Counted from the first letter of the stretch, positions 42,171 to 49,841 are shown. The stretch is 64,000 nt of DNA from CAWDVH01 sp963805705 (GCA_963805705.1 CAWDVH010000001.1:620001-684000); one strand, 5' to 3'. Translations and numbers: made by a program. Notes: generated by a model from the sequence alone, not told the origin.

Positions 42171-42197
42171 GACGAGATAGGGCCCGCTCCTGTGACA
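42171..42197 (-). promoter_or_regulatory. ECF41-type promoter TGTCACA-N16-CGTC
   Basis: On the minus strand TGTCACA (42197-42191) is followed after exactly 16 bases by CGTC (42174-42171). This equals the published ECF41 target consensus as I remember it (Wecke and colleagues). It faces the epimerase at 42125, and the sigJ gene that should recognise it is the next gene, so the pair forms an autoregulated unit. Confidence 0.75.
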
Positions 42198-42408
42198 CCC
42201 GGCCGGGGATCGTCCCGGCGCAATCAGGTAGATGCGGCGGCATCCGGACCTGCGGCGCTGCGATGTGTATGATCAGATTCGTCACTGACCGGGTCATACG
42301 GCTGTCAGCTGGGAAAAGTCGCGGGGCTCGGGCCTGGACGCTGACTCGCGCTCTGCAATCAGCAGCGGGCGAGTAGAGGGAGTAGAGGAATGTTCCCCGG
42401 GGGGAGCG

Positions 42409-43236
42409 ATGGTCTCGGCGGTACTTTTCGTCGTGGTGGCCGCAGTCCTGTGCGCCGCCGCGGTGTTCGCCGTCCTCGGGATCGCCCAGATCTACCTGTC
42501 CGGCGCCGAGGCCATCGAGCACGACGGCCTGGCTCCAGGGTCTGACGCCCCGGCCTGGTCGCTGAGCGACTCCTCCGGCACCCTGCACCGGTCCCCGCCG
42601 GACAAGCCCCTGCAGCTGATCATGTTCACGGACCACTCGCTGAAGTCCTTCCCCTCGGTCGTAGACGGGCTGCGCTCGGTCATGACGCAGGCTTCCCGGC
42701 CCGAGATAGTCGTGCTGCTGCGCCACCGCAACGAGATCGCCGAGCCAGTGCTGCGCATGCTCGGCCTCGGCGACATCCCGGTGCTGACCGGGTCGCCCGC
42801 CCTCTACGGCCGGTACAACGTCCGGGTCATTCCCTTTGCGATCATCGTCGACTCAGCCGGCCAGGTACGGGCTTCCAGCCTGGTCAATCACGACTGGCAG
42901 ATCACCAAGCTGCTGCAGCTCGCCGACATCCCGCCCGAGCCGCCGGTGCGGCCCGCGGCCAGCCCATTCCGGCTGCTCAGACCCAGAGCCGGGGTGTTAA
43001 CGCCATGGAGGTGCTGGTCCTTGGAGCGAAGTCGGCGGTGGCCGCCTTGCTACTCGTCGCAGGCGGCGCGAAGCTCGCTGATCTGGCCAGCTTCGCCTCG
43101 GCAGTGCGCCTCTTCGCGCCACGCCGGGCTGCATGGGCCGTCCTGCGGACAGCGGCCCTCGGCATCGCGCTGGCCGAGCTCGCGCTCGGGGCGGTCAGCT
43201 TGTCGTCCCCGGCCGCCGGGTGGCCTAACCGGGTAG
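42409..43236 (+). CDS. MauD-like thioredoxin-fold membrane protein lacking CxxC
   Basis: One N-terminal membrane helix (VLFVVVAAVLCAAAVFAVLGIAQIYL), then a thioredoxin-like domain: GLAPGSDAPAWSLSDSSG, LQLIMFTDHSLKSFPSVVDGL, YNVRVIPFAIIVDSAGQVRA with the cis-Pro region. The place of the redox CxxC in MauD is taken by TDHSLKS, so it cannot act as a disulfide reductase. After about residue 195 the frame continues to 43236 through the mauE gene and turns into a Ser/Arg/Cys-rich stretch. In the +1 frame a TAA stop sits at 42998, 5 bases before the mauE ATG, so a late one-base frameshift is likely and the true end is near 43000. First gene of the operon. Confidence 0.7.
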   Translation: MVSAVLFVVVAAVLCAAAVFAVLGIAQIYLSGAEAIEHDGLAPGSDAPAWSLSDSSGTLHRSPPDKPLQLIMFTDHSLKSFPSVVDGLRSVMTQASRPEIVVLLRHRNEIAEPVLRMLGLGDIPVLTGSPALYGRYNVRVIPFAIIVDSAGQVRASSLVNHDWQITKLLQLADIPPEPPVRPAASPFRLLRPRAGVLTPWRCWSLERSRRWPPCYSSQAARSSLIWPASPRQCASSRHAGLHGPSCGQRPSASRWPSSRSGRSACRPRPPGGLTG

Positions 43237-43562
43237 CCTTCGCGGCCGGCTGCGCCTTCGTGGCCGTCTCGGGGGCCGGCTATGCCTTCCACCGGGGCCG
43301 CTCGTGCCGCTGTTTCGGCGCGCTATCCCAGCGGAAATTCGACGCGGCGGGAATTGCCCGTAGTGCTGTCGTCGCGGTCGTGGCGGCTGCCGCCCTGGCC
43401 CCCGTGCAGCCGTCGTCCGTCCAGCTCACGGCGGCAGCACGGCTGGCGCTCCTCGGTGCCGCCGCGTTGCTGGCCTTCGTGGCGTTCACCGCGGCCAGGG
43501 CTCTGGCCGTGAGCCGCGAATCCCGGCCCGAGCGGGCCCAGCCGGGCGGGGCATCGCGGTGA
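43005..43562 (+). CDS. mauE: MauE/DoxX-like membrane protein
   Basis: A 185-residue protein with about five hydrophobic segments (AKSAVAALLLVAGGAKLADL first, then AALGIALAELALGAVSL and others) and the MauE signature GRSCRCFGAL between them, with the C-x-C pair. In methylotrophs MauE is needed to make the methylamine dehydrogenase small subunit, probably by passing electrons for disulfide formation across the membrane. It overlaps the next gene by 4 bases. The family also includes VKOR/DoxX-like proteins, so the exact role is inferred from its neighbours. Confidence 0.78.
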   Translation: MEVLVLGAKSAVAALLLVAGGAKLADLASFASAVRLFAPRRAAWAVLRTAALGIALAELALGAVSLSSPAAGWPNRVAFAAGCAFVAVSGAGYAFHRGRSCRCFGALSQRKFDAAGIARSAVVAVVAAAALAPVQPSSVQLTAAARLALLGAAALLAFVAFTAARALAVSRESRPERAQPGGASR

Positions 43563-44167
43563 GAATTCCCGTCTACCTTGCAGTAGCGCAGTGGGTACTG
43601 CTGCTGACCCTCGGCCTGCTGGTGATCGTGATGTACCGCCAGCTCGGGCGGGTGCTCGGGCAGGCCAAGCCGGCCAGCCTCGGACCGGTGGTGGGAAGTA
43701 CCGCGGCGAGCTTCGCCTACACGCGGATGGCGGACACCACGGTGCATCACCTGACACCGGGTGACGGGCAGGCCACGCTCGTGGCGTTCGTCGACCCCAC
43801 CTGCCCGTCGTGCGAGGAGCTCGTCATCGCCCTGAGCACCGCTGAGCAGACTGGCCAGCTGGCCAGCCTGCGGGTGCTGCTGCTCATGTCCGACCCGCCT
43901 CGCTACCTGCAGATCTCCGATGCCTTCCGGACCTGCAGGCTGGAGATCGGCCAGGCCGTGGCCCGTTCCGAGCTGGATGCCTACCACGCGTCGGCGACCC
44001 CGCTGCTCGTCGCGATAGACGGCGCGGGCGTCGTCCGGGCCGCCGGACCTGCCGCGCAGCTCGCGGACGTGCGCTCCTACATCCAGGCCAGCCTGGTGCC
44101 CCCGCCCGACGTGACCCTCAGCGTCGTGCCGAACGACGATCGATGGAAAGGTGAGACCGCGACATGA
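43559..44167 (+). CDS. MauD/TlpA-like membrane-anchored thioredoxin, CPSC active site
   Basis: A 202-residue protein with an N-terminal helix (LAVAQWVLLLTLGLLVIVMY) and an external thioredoxin-like domain: ATLVAFVDPTCPSCEELVIAL with the active-site CPSC, LRVLLLMSDPPRYLQ and YHASATPLLVAIDGAGVVRAAG (cis-Pro). It should act as a disulfide isomerase or reductase for the Cys-rich exported protein encoded next. It overlaps that gene by 4 bases (ATGA) and mauE by 4 bases. It is the redox-active partner of the CxxC-less paralogue at 42409. Confidence 0.8.
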   Translation: MRIPVYLAVAQWVLLLTLGLLVIVMYRQLGRVLGQAKPASLGPVVGSTAASFAYTRMADTTVHHLTPGDGQATLVAFVDPTCPSCEELVIALSTAEQTGQLASLRVLLLMSDPPRYLQISDAFRTCRLEIGQAVARSELDAYHASATPLLVAIDGAGVVRAAGPAAQLADVRSYIQASLVPPPDVTLSVVPNDDRWKGETAT

Positions 44168-44649
44168 GCCGCAAGCACCTGGCCGCCAACCTCGACGCCC
44201 GCATCGGCACGATGGCTGAGCGGGTCGTCAGGAGGATGAGCCGCCGGGACGCGCTGCGCGGCGCGATAGTCGGCGGGACCGCGGGCGTGGCCGCCCTGGC
44301 CCTCGGCCAGCTCCCGGCGGAGGCGGCCACCTGCACCTGCGGGCCCACTCGCCGCTGTGCGCACTGCCCGGAGGTGGGCTGCCCGTCCGGCTATCACCTG
44401 TGCAAGGGGTCGTTCACCAGCAACTGCATCAACAAGCAGGGCTTCCGGTGCGAATGGCCGAGCGGCACGTGGATCGCCTGCATGGGCCGCGGGAAGGGCT
44501 ACGGGTACAAGGTCTGCTACGACTGCATCAACAAGAGCGGCTGCGCGAACTGGTGCACCTGCCTCAGCGAGTGCATCTGCTGCCAGTGCGAGACGACGCG
44601 GGACATCCGGGCCGAGCAGCGGCGGATCCAGGCGGTAGGCACCCCATGA
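44164..44649 (+). CDS. Tat-exported Cys-rich protein, MauA (methylamine dehydrogenase light chain)-like
   Basis: A 161-residue protein. Residues 1-55 are a long leader with the twin-arginine motif MSRRDALRGAIVGGTAGVAALAL ending near AEAA, much like the unusual Tat leader of MauA. The mature part of about 107 residues holds 18 cysteines. CPSGYHLCKGSFTSNC matches the spacing of the MauA segment around the first TTQ tryptophan (C-P-x-G-x2-L-x4-W), with Phe in place of Trp; GYKVCYDC and SGCANWCTC resemble the YRDCC and SGRCPC region. Three Trp are present (EW, TW, NW) but I cannot pair them safely with the TTQ residues. The C-terminal portion of MauA with the second TTQ Trp is not evident. Confidence 0.6.
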   Translation: MSRKHLAANLDARIGTMAERVVRRMSRRDALRGAIVGGTAGVAALALGQLPAEAATCTCGPTRRCAHCPEVGCPSGYHLCKGSFTSNCINKQGFRCEWPSGTWIACMGRGKGYGYKVCYDCINKSGCANWCTCLSECICCQCETTRDIRAEQRRIQAVGTP

Positions 44650-44724
44650 GCCAGGACCGGGCCGACTGCCAGGACCGGACCGGCCGCCAGCACCGGAGCC
44701 GCAGCCGGTCAGCCGGAGTGCTGC

Positions 44725-44877
44725 GTGCCCGCCGCCCCTAGGCTTCTCCTGGCCGCAGCTGCCCTCACGGCCGGCCTGGCCGCCGGCTGGGCCGCCTCCG
44801 GACGCGTGGCGGTCGTGGCCGGGATAGCGATCGTCATCGCGGCCACGAACGGCTACGCCAAGGCGCACTCCCCTTGA
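44725..44877 (+). CDS. 50-residue two-helix membrane protein, or 5' part of the next gene
   Basis: GTG 44725 follows GGAG at 8 bases. The product has two hydrophobic segments (LLLAAAALTAGLAAGWAA and VAVVAGIAIVIAATNGY). It ends at TGA 44875, but the frame continues open from 44878 straight into the next membrane protein (GANSASSLAADLPVGRLARR, then its first helix). So it is either a small separate protein or the start of a single seven-helix protein interrupted by a nonsense codon. Confidence 0.5.
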   Translation: MPAAPRLLLAAAALTAGLAAGWAASGRVAVVAGIAIVIAATNGYAKAHSP

Positions 44878-44943
44878 GGGGCCAACTCGGCGTCCTCGCT
44901 GGCCGCCGACCTCCCGGTCGGGAGGCTTGCCAGGCGCGCCGGG

Positions 44944-45468
44944 GTGGTGCTGGCCTACGCCCTGCCCGCCGCCGTGGCCTGGGCGGTACTCGGGCTCCTG
45001 CTGAACGAACTGCCCCTGAGCCTGGCTGCCCTTCTCCTCATCGTCGCGTACGGCGCGTGCTATGGCGTGACGGAGTCGGCCGGCCGGGCCCGCCCCGCGC
45101 CCCCTGGCAGTCGATGGCAGGTACCGCAGACGATGGTGGCGGGAGTATCACGCCGCCGGCGCGTCCTGGTCTGGGGCTCGATCCTCGGACCCGGATTCGC
45201 CACCCGCAATCCCTACGCGGGCTTCGCCCTGCTGCCCCTGGCGGTGGCCGCGGTCGGCAGCATCCCGGCCGGGATCGCCCTGGCCGCGGTCATCGGGGTA
45301 GCGCACGGCACGGGCCGGGCGCTGGCCCTGCTGCGCGACGCGCGCGAGGCGTTGGCGGGCGACCATCTGCGGATGATCCTCAAGTCCCTGTACTGGCGCA
45401 CGTTCGATGGCTTCGCGCTGCTCGTCGTCAGCGGCGCCGCCGCGGTGGCCTGCCTGTACCGATTCTGA
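44944..45468 (+). CDS. multi-helix membrane protein of the mau-like operon
   Basis: A 174-residue protein with about five hydrophobic helices (AYALPAAVAWAVLGLLLNEL, LSLAALLLIVAYGACYGV, YAGFALLPLAVAAVGSI, AGIALAAVIGVAHG, DGFALLVVSGAAAVACLYRF). The GPGFATRNPYAGFALLP segment and GVAHGTGRALALLRD recall CcdA/MauF-like electron-transfer or transport proteins, though no conserved Cys pair is seen. GTG 44944 is the first start after the in-frame TGA at 44875. Its place at the end of the mau-like genes suggests a role with them. Function unknown. Confidence 0.6.
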   Translation: MVLAYALPAAVAWAVLGLLLNELPLSLAALLLIVAYGACYGVTESAGRARPAPPGSRWQVPQTMVAGVSRRRRVLVWGSILGPGFATRNPYAGFALLPLAVAAVGSIPAGIALAAVIGVAHGTGRALALLRDAREALAGDHLRMILKSLYWRTFDGFALLVVSGAAAVACLYRF

Positions 45469-45508
45469 CCAGTTCACCCGCAGAAACCGATAAGACGGAG
45501 GCCAAACG

Positions 45509-45997
45509 ATGCGCAGAACGCTGATCACGGTGATCACCCTGGTCTCGGCGGCCGCGATGATGAGCGGGGCAGGCCTCGCACTCGCCAGCACAAGCGCCAG
45601 CCCGAGCAGCGCCAGGCACGAGAAGTTCCGCATTATCGGCACGAGCGAGACGGCCAAGAGGCAGAGCGTGATCGCGACCGGCTCGTTCCAGGGCGGAGGC
45701 AGCGAGGCCCTCGGCAAGACGATCGACAAGGTGGCTCTCTACAAGGGCACCTTCGAGGTCACCCGCCACGTCACCTTCAGGACAGCGCCGGCCCCGCCGC
45801 AGGGATGCATCGTACGGGTGACCGAGCGGGGCACGTACAAGCTGAGTCATGGCACGGGCCGGTACGCCGGAATACGCGGCACCGGCACCTTCGGCAGCCG
45901 GATAACGATCGTCCTGGCCCGCACGGGGTCATCCAGCTGCGGCGCCACGGTCGCCTTCCAGCAGCTCACCTACGAGTCAGGGACCGTCAACAAGTAG
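45509..45997 (+). CDS. secreted beta-barrel-like protein (allene-oxide-cyclase/DUF3224-like)
   Basis: A 162-residue exported protein: a Sec signal (MRRTLITVITLVSAAAMMSGAGLALA), then a beta-rich domain with VIATGSFQGGGSE, GTFEVTRHVTF, and the barrel repeat YKLSHGTGRYAGIRGTGTFGSRITI typical of small eight-stranded barrels in actinomycetes. Two Cys (in QGCIV and SSCGA) may form a disulfide. GGAGG lies 7 bases before the ATG. It follows the mau-like operon by 40 bases and may be read with it. Confidence 0.65.
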   Translation: MRRTLITVITLVSAAAMMSGAGLALASTSASPSSARHEKFRIIGTSETAKRQSVIATGSFQGGGSEALGKTIDKVALYKGTFEVTRHVTFRTAPAPPQGCIVRVTERGTYKLSHGTGRYAGIRGTGTFGSRITIVLARTGSSSCGATVAFQQLTYESGTVNK

Positions 45998-46079
45998 CGT
46001 CCGGGCGCCGGGCCATCCCGTGGCACGAAGAGCCAAGTGCTGGCCGGGCTCGTGCGTTACCGCGCATAGGATCGCCCGC

Positions 46080-47228
46080 ATGCGCGTGCTGGTCGCCTCT
46101 ACCGGCGGGGCAGGTCACTTCCATCCTCTCCTTCCCTTCATCGAGGCGCTCGCGCGGCGCGGGGATCAGGTACTGGTGGTCGTGCCGCCGGCGCACGCGG
46201 CCAGGGCCGAGGCGACCGGTTGCCCCTACCGGACCGGCGCGGATCCGCCCGCGTCCCAGCTCGCGCCGCTCCGGGACCGCTTCCGGGCGGCCCCGCCGGA
46301 GGAGGCCGCGATCCTGGCCAACCGCGAGATCTTCGGGCGGCTGATGACCGCGGCCATGCGGCCGGCACTTGAGGCCGCATGCCGCCAGTGGCAGCCCGAC
46401 CTCGTGCTTCGTGAGCCGTGCGAATACGCCTCGGTGGTGGCCGCCGTGCGCTTCGGCATCCCGCACGCGCAGGTGGCGATATCGCTGGCGGAAATCGAGG
46501 CGTATTCGCTGGGCCTCGCCGCGCCCGCGCTTGAGCCGTATGGCAGCCAGCTAGCGGACCGGATCCGCGCGGCCCCGTACCTGACCCGCTTCCCGGCCTC
46601 GCTCGACCCCTCGCCCTTCCCCGCCACACGCCGGTTCCGCGAGGCCGCGCCGGTCCGTGGCGAGCCGCTGCCGGACTGGTGGGATACCCGCGACGGGCCG
46701 CTGGTCTACCTGACTTTCGGCAGCATCGCCGGCGGGCTGCCAATCGGCACCGCGGCCTGCCGGGCGGCACTCGATGCGGTAACAGGACTGCCGGCGCGGG
46801 TGCTGCTCACGCTGGGCCGCGGAATCGACGAGGCGCTGACTGGCCCGGTGCCGCCGAATGTGCACGCGGAGGCGTGGGTCCCCCAGGGCGATGTGCTCCC
46901 CGAAGCGGCGGTCGTCGTCTGCCACGGCGGTTCCGGGACGACCTTCGGCGCCCTGGCGGCGGGGGTACCGCTCGTGGTCGTCCCGCTCTTCGCCGATCAG
47001 GACGCCAACGCGCGGCTCGTGACCGCGGCGGGTGCGGGCCGGTCCGTACCGTCCGTGCCCGGCTCCGGGGGCCGGCCCGCGATCGGCCCCGCGGACGCTC
47101 CGTGCATTCGCGCCGCGATCGGCCAGGTGCTGGCTGACCCGTCGTACCGGCAGGCCGCCAGCCGCATCGCGGCCGAGATGCGCGTCCAGCCGGCTATCGA
47201 TGAACTGCTCGCCGACGCCCTGGCCTAG
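46080..47228 (+). CDS. GT1 family glycosyltransferase (MGT/erythromycin type)
   Basis: A 382-residue GT-B enzyme. N-terminal MRVLVASTGGAGHFHPLLPFIEALARRGDQVLVVVP contains the acceptor-side His; the donor-site block near the C-terminus is AWVPQGDVLPEAAVVVCHGGSGTTFGALAAGVPLVVVPLFADQDANA, the signature of NDP-sugar-dependent macrolide- and lipid-type transferases. It glycosylates a small hydrophobic acceptor, not identified. ATG 46080 is the start with the conserved N-terminus. No biosynthetic cluster surrounds it; RmlB at 33309 could supply a deoxysugar but is 12 kb away. Confidence 0.88.
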   Translation: MRVLVASTGGAGHFHPLLPFIEALARRGDQVLVVVPPAHAARAEATGCPYRTGADPPASQLAPLRDRFRAAPPEEAAILANREIFGRLMTAAMRPALEAACRQWQPDLVLREPCEYASVVAAVRFGIPHAQVAISLAEIEAYSLGLAAPALEPYGSQLADRIRAAPYLTRFPASLDPSPFPATRRFREAAPVRGEPLPDWWDTRDGPLVYLTFGSIAGGLPIGTAACRAALDAVTGLPARVLLTLGRGIDEALTGPVPPNVHAEAWVPQGDVLPEAAVVVCHGGSGTTFGALAAGVPLVVVPLFADQDANARLVTAAGAGRSVPSVPGSGGRPAIGPADAPCIRAAIGQVLADPSYRQAASRIAAEMRVQPAIDELLADALA

Positions 47229-47320
47229 ATCAGCCGGGGAACGGCAGGCACGTCGCCACCAGAGGGTGCGGCATCACGCGCGCATCGCCGGACGGTCAGA
47301 GGCCAGCCGGCCAGCGGCAA

Positions 47321-48193
47321 TCAGCGCGGGCGCAGGCCCAGGGCCCCGGCCACGACGGTCAGGGCGGCCAGGTGGTCGTCCACCGAGGCCAGCCCGGCGC
47401 CCATGGTGTTGACCGACACGTGGGTGGCCCCGGCATCTCGCCACTTGCCGACCCGCCGCGCTACCTCGTCCGGCCCGCGCTCACTCCAGCTGACACGGCC
47501 CTCCATGCCCAGCTCAGCCGGGTCGCGCCCGGCCTCGACGGCGGCCTGCTCGACGATCGACCGCGCCTCGTCCAGTCCGGGACCCGGCGGTACCTGCGGA
47601 AACCAGCCGTCGCCCAGCTGGCCCGCCCGCTGGTAGGCGCGGCGCGACTGGGCCCCGAACCAGATGGGGATCGGGCGCTGGACCGGCAGCGGCGCGAGTC
47701 CCGCTCCGGTCACGCGCTCGTGGGTGCCGTCGAAGGTAACCGTCGGCTCGGTCCACAGCCGGCGCAGCAGGCCTACCTGCTCGGCCATCCGCTCGCCGCG
47801 GTCGGCGAAGCTCTTGCCCAGCGCCTCGTACTCCACGGCGTTCCAGCCGAGGCCGATGCCCAGGCGGAACCGCCCCCCGGTCAGGAGGTCCACCTCCGCC
47901 GCCTGCTTGGCGACCAGGGCGGTCTGCCGCTGGGGCAAGATGATGATGCCGGTCACCAACTCCAGCGACGTCAGCGCCGCGAGGTAGCCGAAGAGCACGA
48001 GCGGCTCGTGAAAGGTGGAGTCGAGGTTGTAGGGGCCCTGCCAGCCCTCGTGCACCGCGGGATCGGCTCCGAGGACATGGTCGTAGGCCAGCAGATGGGT
48101 GTAGCCCAGCTCTTCCACCCGCTGGGCGTAGGCGCGGACAGCGCCCGGATCCGCGCCGATCTCCGTCTGGGGAAATACCACTCCTAGGTTCAC
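47321..48193 (-). CDS. LLM class F420-dependent oxidoreductase
   Basis: A 290-residue luciferase-like TIM-barrel protein of the TIGR03619 type: MNLGVVFPQTEIGADPGAVRAYAQRVEELGY, AYDHVLGADPAV, LVTGIIILPQRQTALVAKQAAEVDLLTGGRFRLGIGLGWNAVEYEALG, and PIPIWFGAQSRRAYQRAGQLGDGWFP. These use reduced F420 (rarely FMN) for hydride transfer. The substrate is unknown. It is convergent with the glycosyltransferase and divergent from the EXPERA gene. Confidence 0.9.
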   Translation of the reverse strand: MNLGVVFPQTEIGADPGAVRAYAQRVEELGYTHLLAYDHVLGADPAVHEGWQGPYNLDSTFHEPLVLFGYLAALTSLELVTGIIILPQRQTALVAKQAAEVDLLTGGRFRLGIGLGWNAVEYEALGKSFADRGERMAEQVGLLRRLWTEPTVTFDGTHERVTGAGLAPLPVQRPIPIWFGAQSRRAYQRAGQLGDGWFPQVPPGPGLDEARSIVEQAAVEAGRDPAELGMEGRVSWSERGPDEVARRVGKWRDAGATHVSVNTMGAGLASVDDHLAALTVVAGALGLRPR

Positions 48194-48306
48194 AAGAGTC
48201 AGTTCTACCGCACGGCGTGCCGCCCGCGGCCATCGCGATCCTGCGCAGCAGCCTGACCGGCGGTGCGGGACGGCTCTGGCGCGCTGCGTGCCGTTACGAT
48301 AATGCG

Positions 48307-49005
48307 GTGAATGATCCGGCCCGCCCCGCCCCGCCTCGCCGCCCGGTCCCGCTCGGCCGGCGCCGGGCCGACTGGATTTTCCTGGCGTTCTTCGCCGTGA
48401 ACCTGGGGTTCATCACCTACTTCATTGACATCGAGCAGCTGACCATCGCCAATGTCCACCATTTCCAGTACCCGCTGTGGCCGCCGAAGGGCATCGTCAA
48501 CCTGGTCCACAGCTACGGGCAGAAGTACGACCCGCTGCTCCTGGCGCGGCCCGCGTTCTGGAAGATGACCATCTGGATCGACGTGCTATGGAACGGGCCG
48601 TTCTACGTAGCCGCCATCTACGCCATCGCCAGGGGACGGGACTGGATCAGGACGCCGGCCATGGTGTGGTCGGGGTCAATGAGCGCGGTGGTCCTGATCA
48701 TCCTGGCCGAGGAGCACTCGGGCATTTATCGCACGCCGCATTTCGGCTTCGTGCTGCTGCTGAACCTGCCGTGGCTGGCGCTGCCGATCGCGACGATTTT
48801 CCGTATGCGACGCGAGCACCCGTTCACCGAGCCCGCCCCGCCCGCGATGACCGGCGGGGCCGCGGCAGCGGCCGCACACGGGACCGCGGCGGCGGGCGGG
48901 GCCGAGGCCGCGGGCGGAAGCGCGGCAGCAAAGGGGGTCACGGCAGCCGACGGGGCCGCAATTGCCGGCGGGGCCGCAATTGCCGGCGATCCGGCCGGGC
49001 CGTGA
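48307..49005 (+). CDS. EXPERA-domain (EBP/TMEM97-like) membrane protein
   Basis: A 232-residue protein with about four helices in its first 180 residues. DWIFLAFFAVNLGFITYFIDIEQL, YPLWPPKGIVNLVHSYGQKYDPLLLARPAFWKMTIWIDVLWNGPFYVAAIYAI, and a conserved Glu in ILAEEHSG match the EXPERA domain of sterol isomerases and TMEM97. The tail (from about 178) is Ala/Gly-rich and includes an 18-base tandem repeat at 48952-48987. GTG 48307 is chosen. It overlaps the next SDR gene by 4 bases, which suggests joint action on a sterol, hopanoid or other lipid. Confidence 0.78.
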   Translation: MNDPARPAPPRRPVPLGRRRADWIFLAFFAVNLGFITYFIDIEQLTIANVHHFQYPLWPPKGIVNLVHSYGQKYDPLLLARPAFWKMTIWIDVLWNGPFYVAAIYAIARGRDWIRTPAMVWSGSMSAVVLIILAEEHSGIYRTPHFGFVLLLNLPWLALPIATIFRMRREHPFTEPAPPAMTGGAAAAAAHGTAAAGGAEAAGGSAAAKGVTAADGAAIAGGAAIAGDPAGP

Positions 49006-49841
49006 GCGGCCGGCCGTTCCGGCTCACTTATGGCCCGTGGGCGCTGGTGGCGGGCGGCTCCGAGGGGCTGGGGGCGGCGTTCGCCGATGAGCTCGGCCGC
49101 AGGGGCCTCAACCTGGTGCTGGTCGCGCGCCGTCCTGAAATGCTCGCGGAGGCGGCGTCCCGGCTGCGCCGCGCGTGGAACGTCGAGGTCGAGACGGTGG
49201 CCGCCGACCTGAGCTCACCCGATGCGATCGACCTGATCGCGGGCGCAACCGCCGGCCGGCCGATCGGCCTGGTGGTGGCGAACGCGGCGCTCGCCCCGGC
49301 CGGGCCGTTCCTGGCCTGCAGTACGGCGGAGCTGCAGACGGCGGTGGACCTCAACTGCCGGGCCGCCGTGCTGCTCGCGCACCGGTTCCTGCCGGAGATG
49401 GTCGAGCGAGGCCGGGGCGGCCTGGTCCTGGTCTCGTCGCTGGCCGGCCTGCAGGGAGTGCCGAACCTCGCGGTGTACAGCGCCACCAAGGCATTCCTGA
49501 TCAGCCTGGCCGAGTCGCTGTGGGCCGAGACGCGCGCCGCGGGGGTGGATGTCCTCGCGTCGTGCCCGGGAGCGGTCGCCACCCCCGGCTACCAGCAGGC
49601 CGCCCGGCGGCCCGCGCCGGGGACCATGTCGCCGGCGCAGGTCGCGGCGGCCACGCTGGGTGCGCTCGGCCACGGCTTCCGGGTCGTGCCCGGCCCGCTC
49701 AACCGGGTCAGCGCGTTCACGCTCAGCCGGCTGGTGCCCAGACGCGCGGCCATCGCGGTGTTCGGGCGGGCCACGCTCGCGTCTCTCAACGAGACCGGCA
49801 GCCCGGCCGGGGCCACGCCAGGAAGCCAGCCAGCACCTTAG
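49002..49841 (+). CDS. SDR family oxidoreductase
   Basis: A 279-residue classical SDR: YGPWALVAGGSEGLGAAFADELG (cofactor motif), VANAALAPAGP, the Ser in LVLVSSLAGLQG, YSATKAFLISLAESLW (Tyr-x3-Lys) and CPGAVATPGY. The N-terminus RPFRLTYGPWALV and the long C-terminal helical part resemble membrane-associated 17-beta-hydroxysteroid/DltE-like dehydrogenases. GTG 49002 overlaps the EXPERA stop (GTGA), so the two are coupled. It is followed by a 16-base tandem repeat. Confidence 0.88.
   Translation: MSGRPFRLTYGPWALVAGGSEGLGAAFADELGRRGLNLVLVARRPEMLAEAASRLRRAWNVEVETVAADLSSPDAIDLIAGATAGRPIGLVVANAALAPAGPFLACSTAELQTAVDLNCRAAVLLAHRFLPEMVERGRGGLVLVSSLAGLQGVPNLAVYSATKAFLISLAESLWAETRAAGVDVLASCPGAVATPGYQQAARRPAPGTMSPAQVAAATLGALGHGFRVVPGPLNRVSAFTLSRLVPRRAAIAVFGRATLASLNETGSPAGATPGSQPAP

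Noticed and set aside
44646..44741. 31-codon frame starting at the ATGA overlap after the MauA-like gene
   Set aside because: Highly Arg/Ser/Gln-rich and without a hydrophobic or conserved pattern; the overlapping 44725 frame with two helices is more convincing.
44077..44868. 263-codon minus-strand frame opposite the MauA-like gene
   Set aside because: Pro/Ala/Gly-rich with no recognisable domain; the plus-strand gene has a Tat leader, regular Cys spacing and ATGA coupling.
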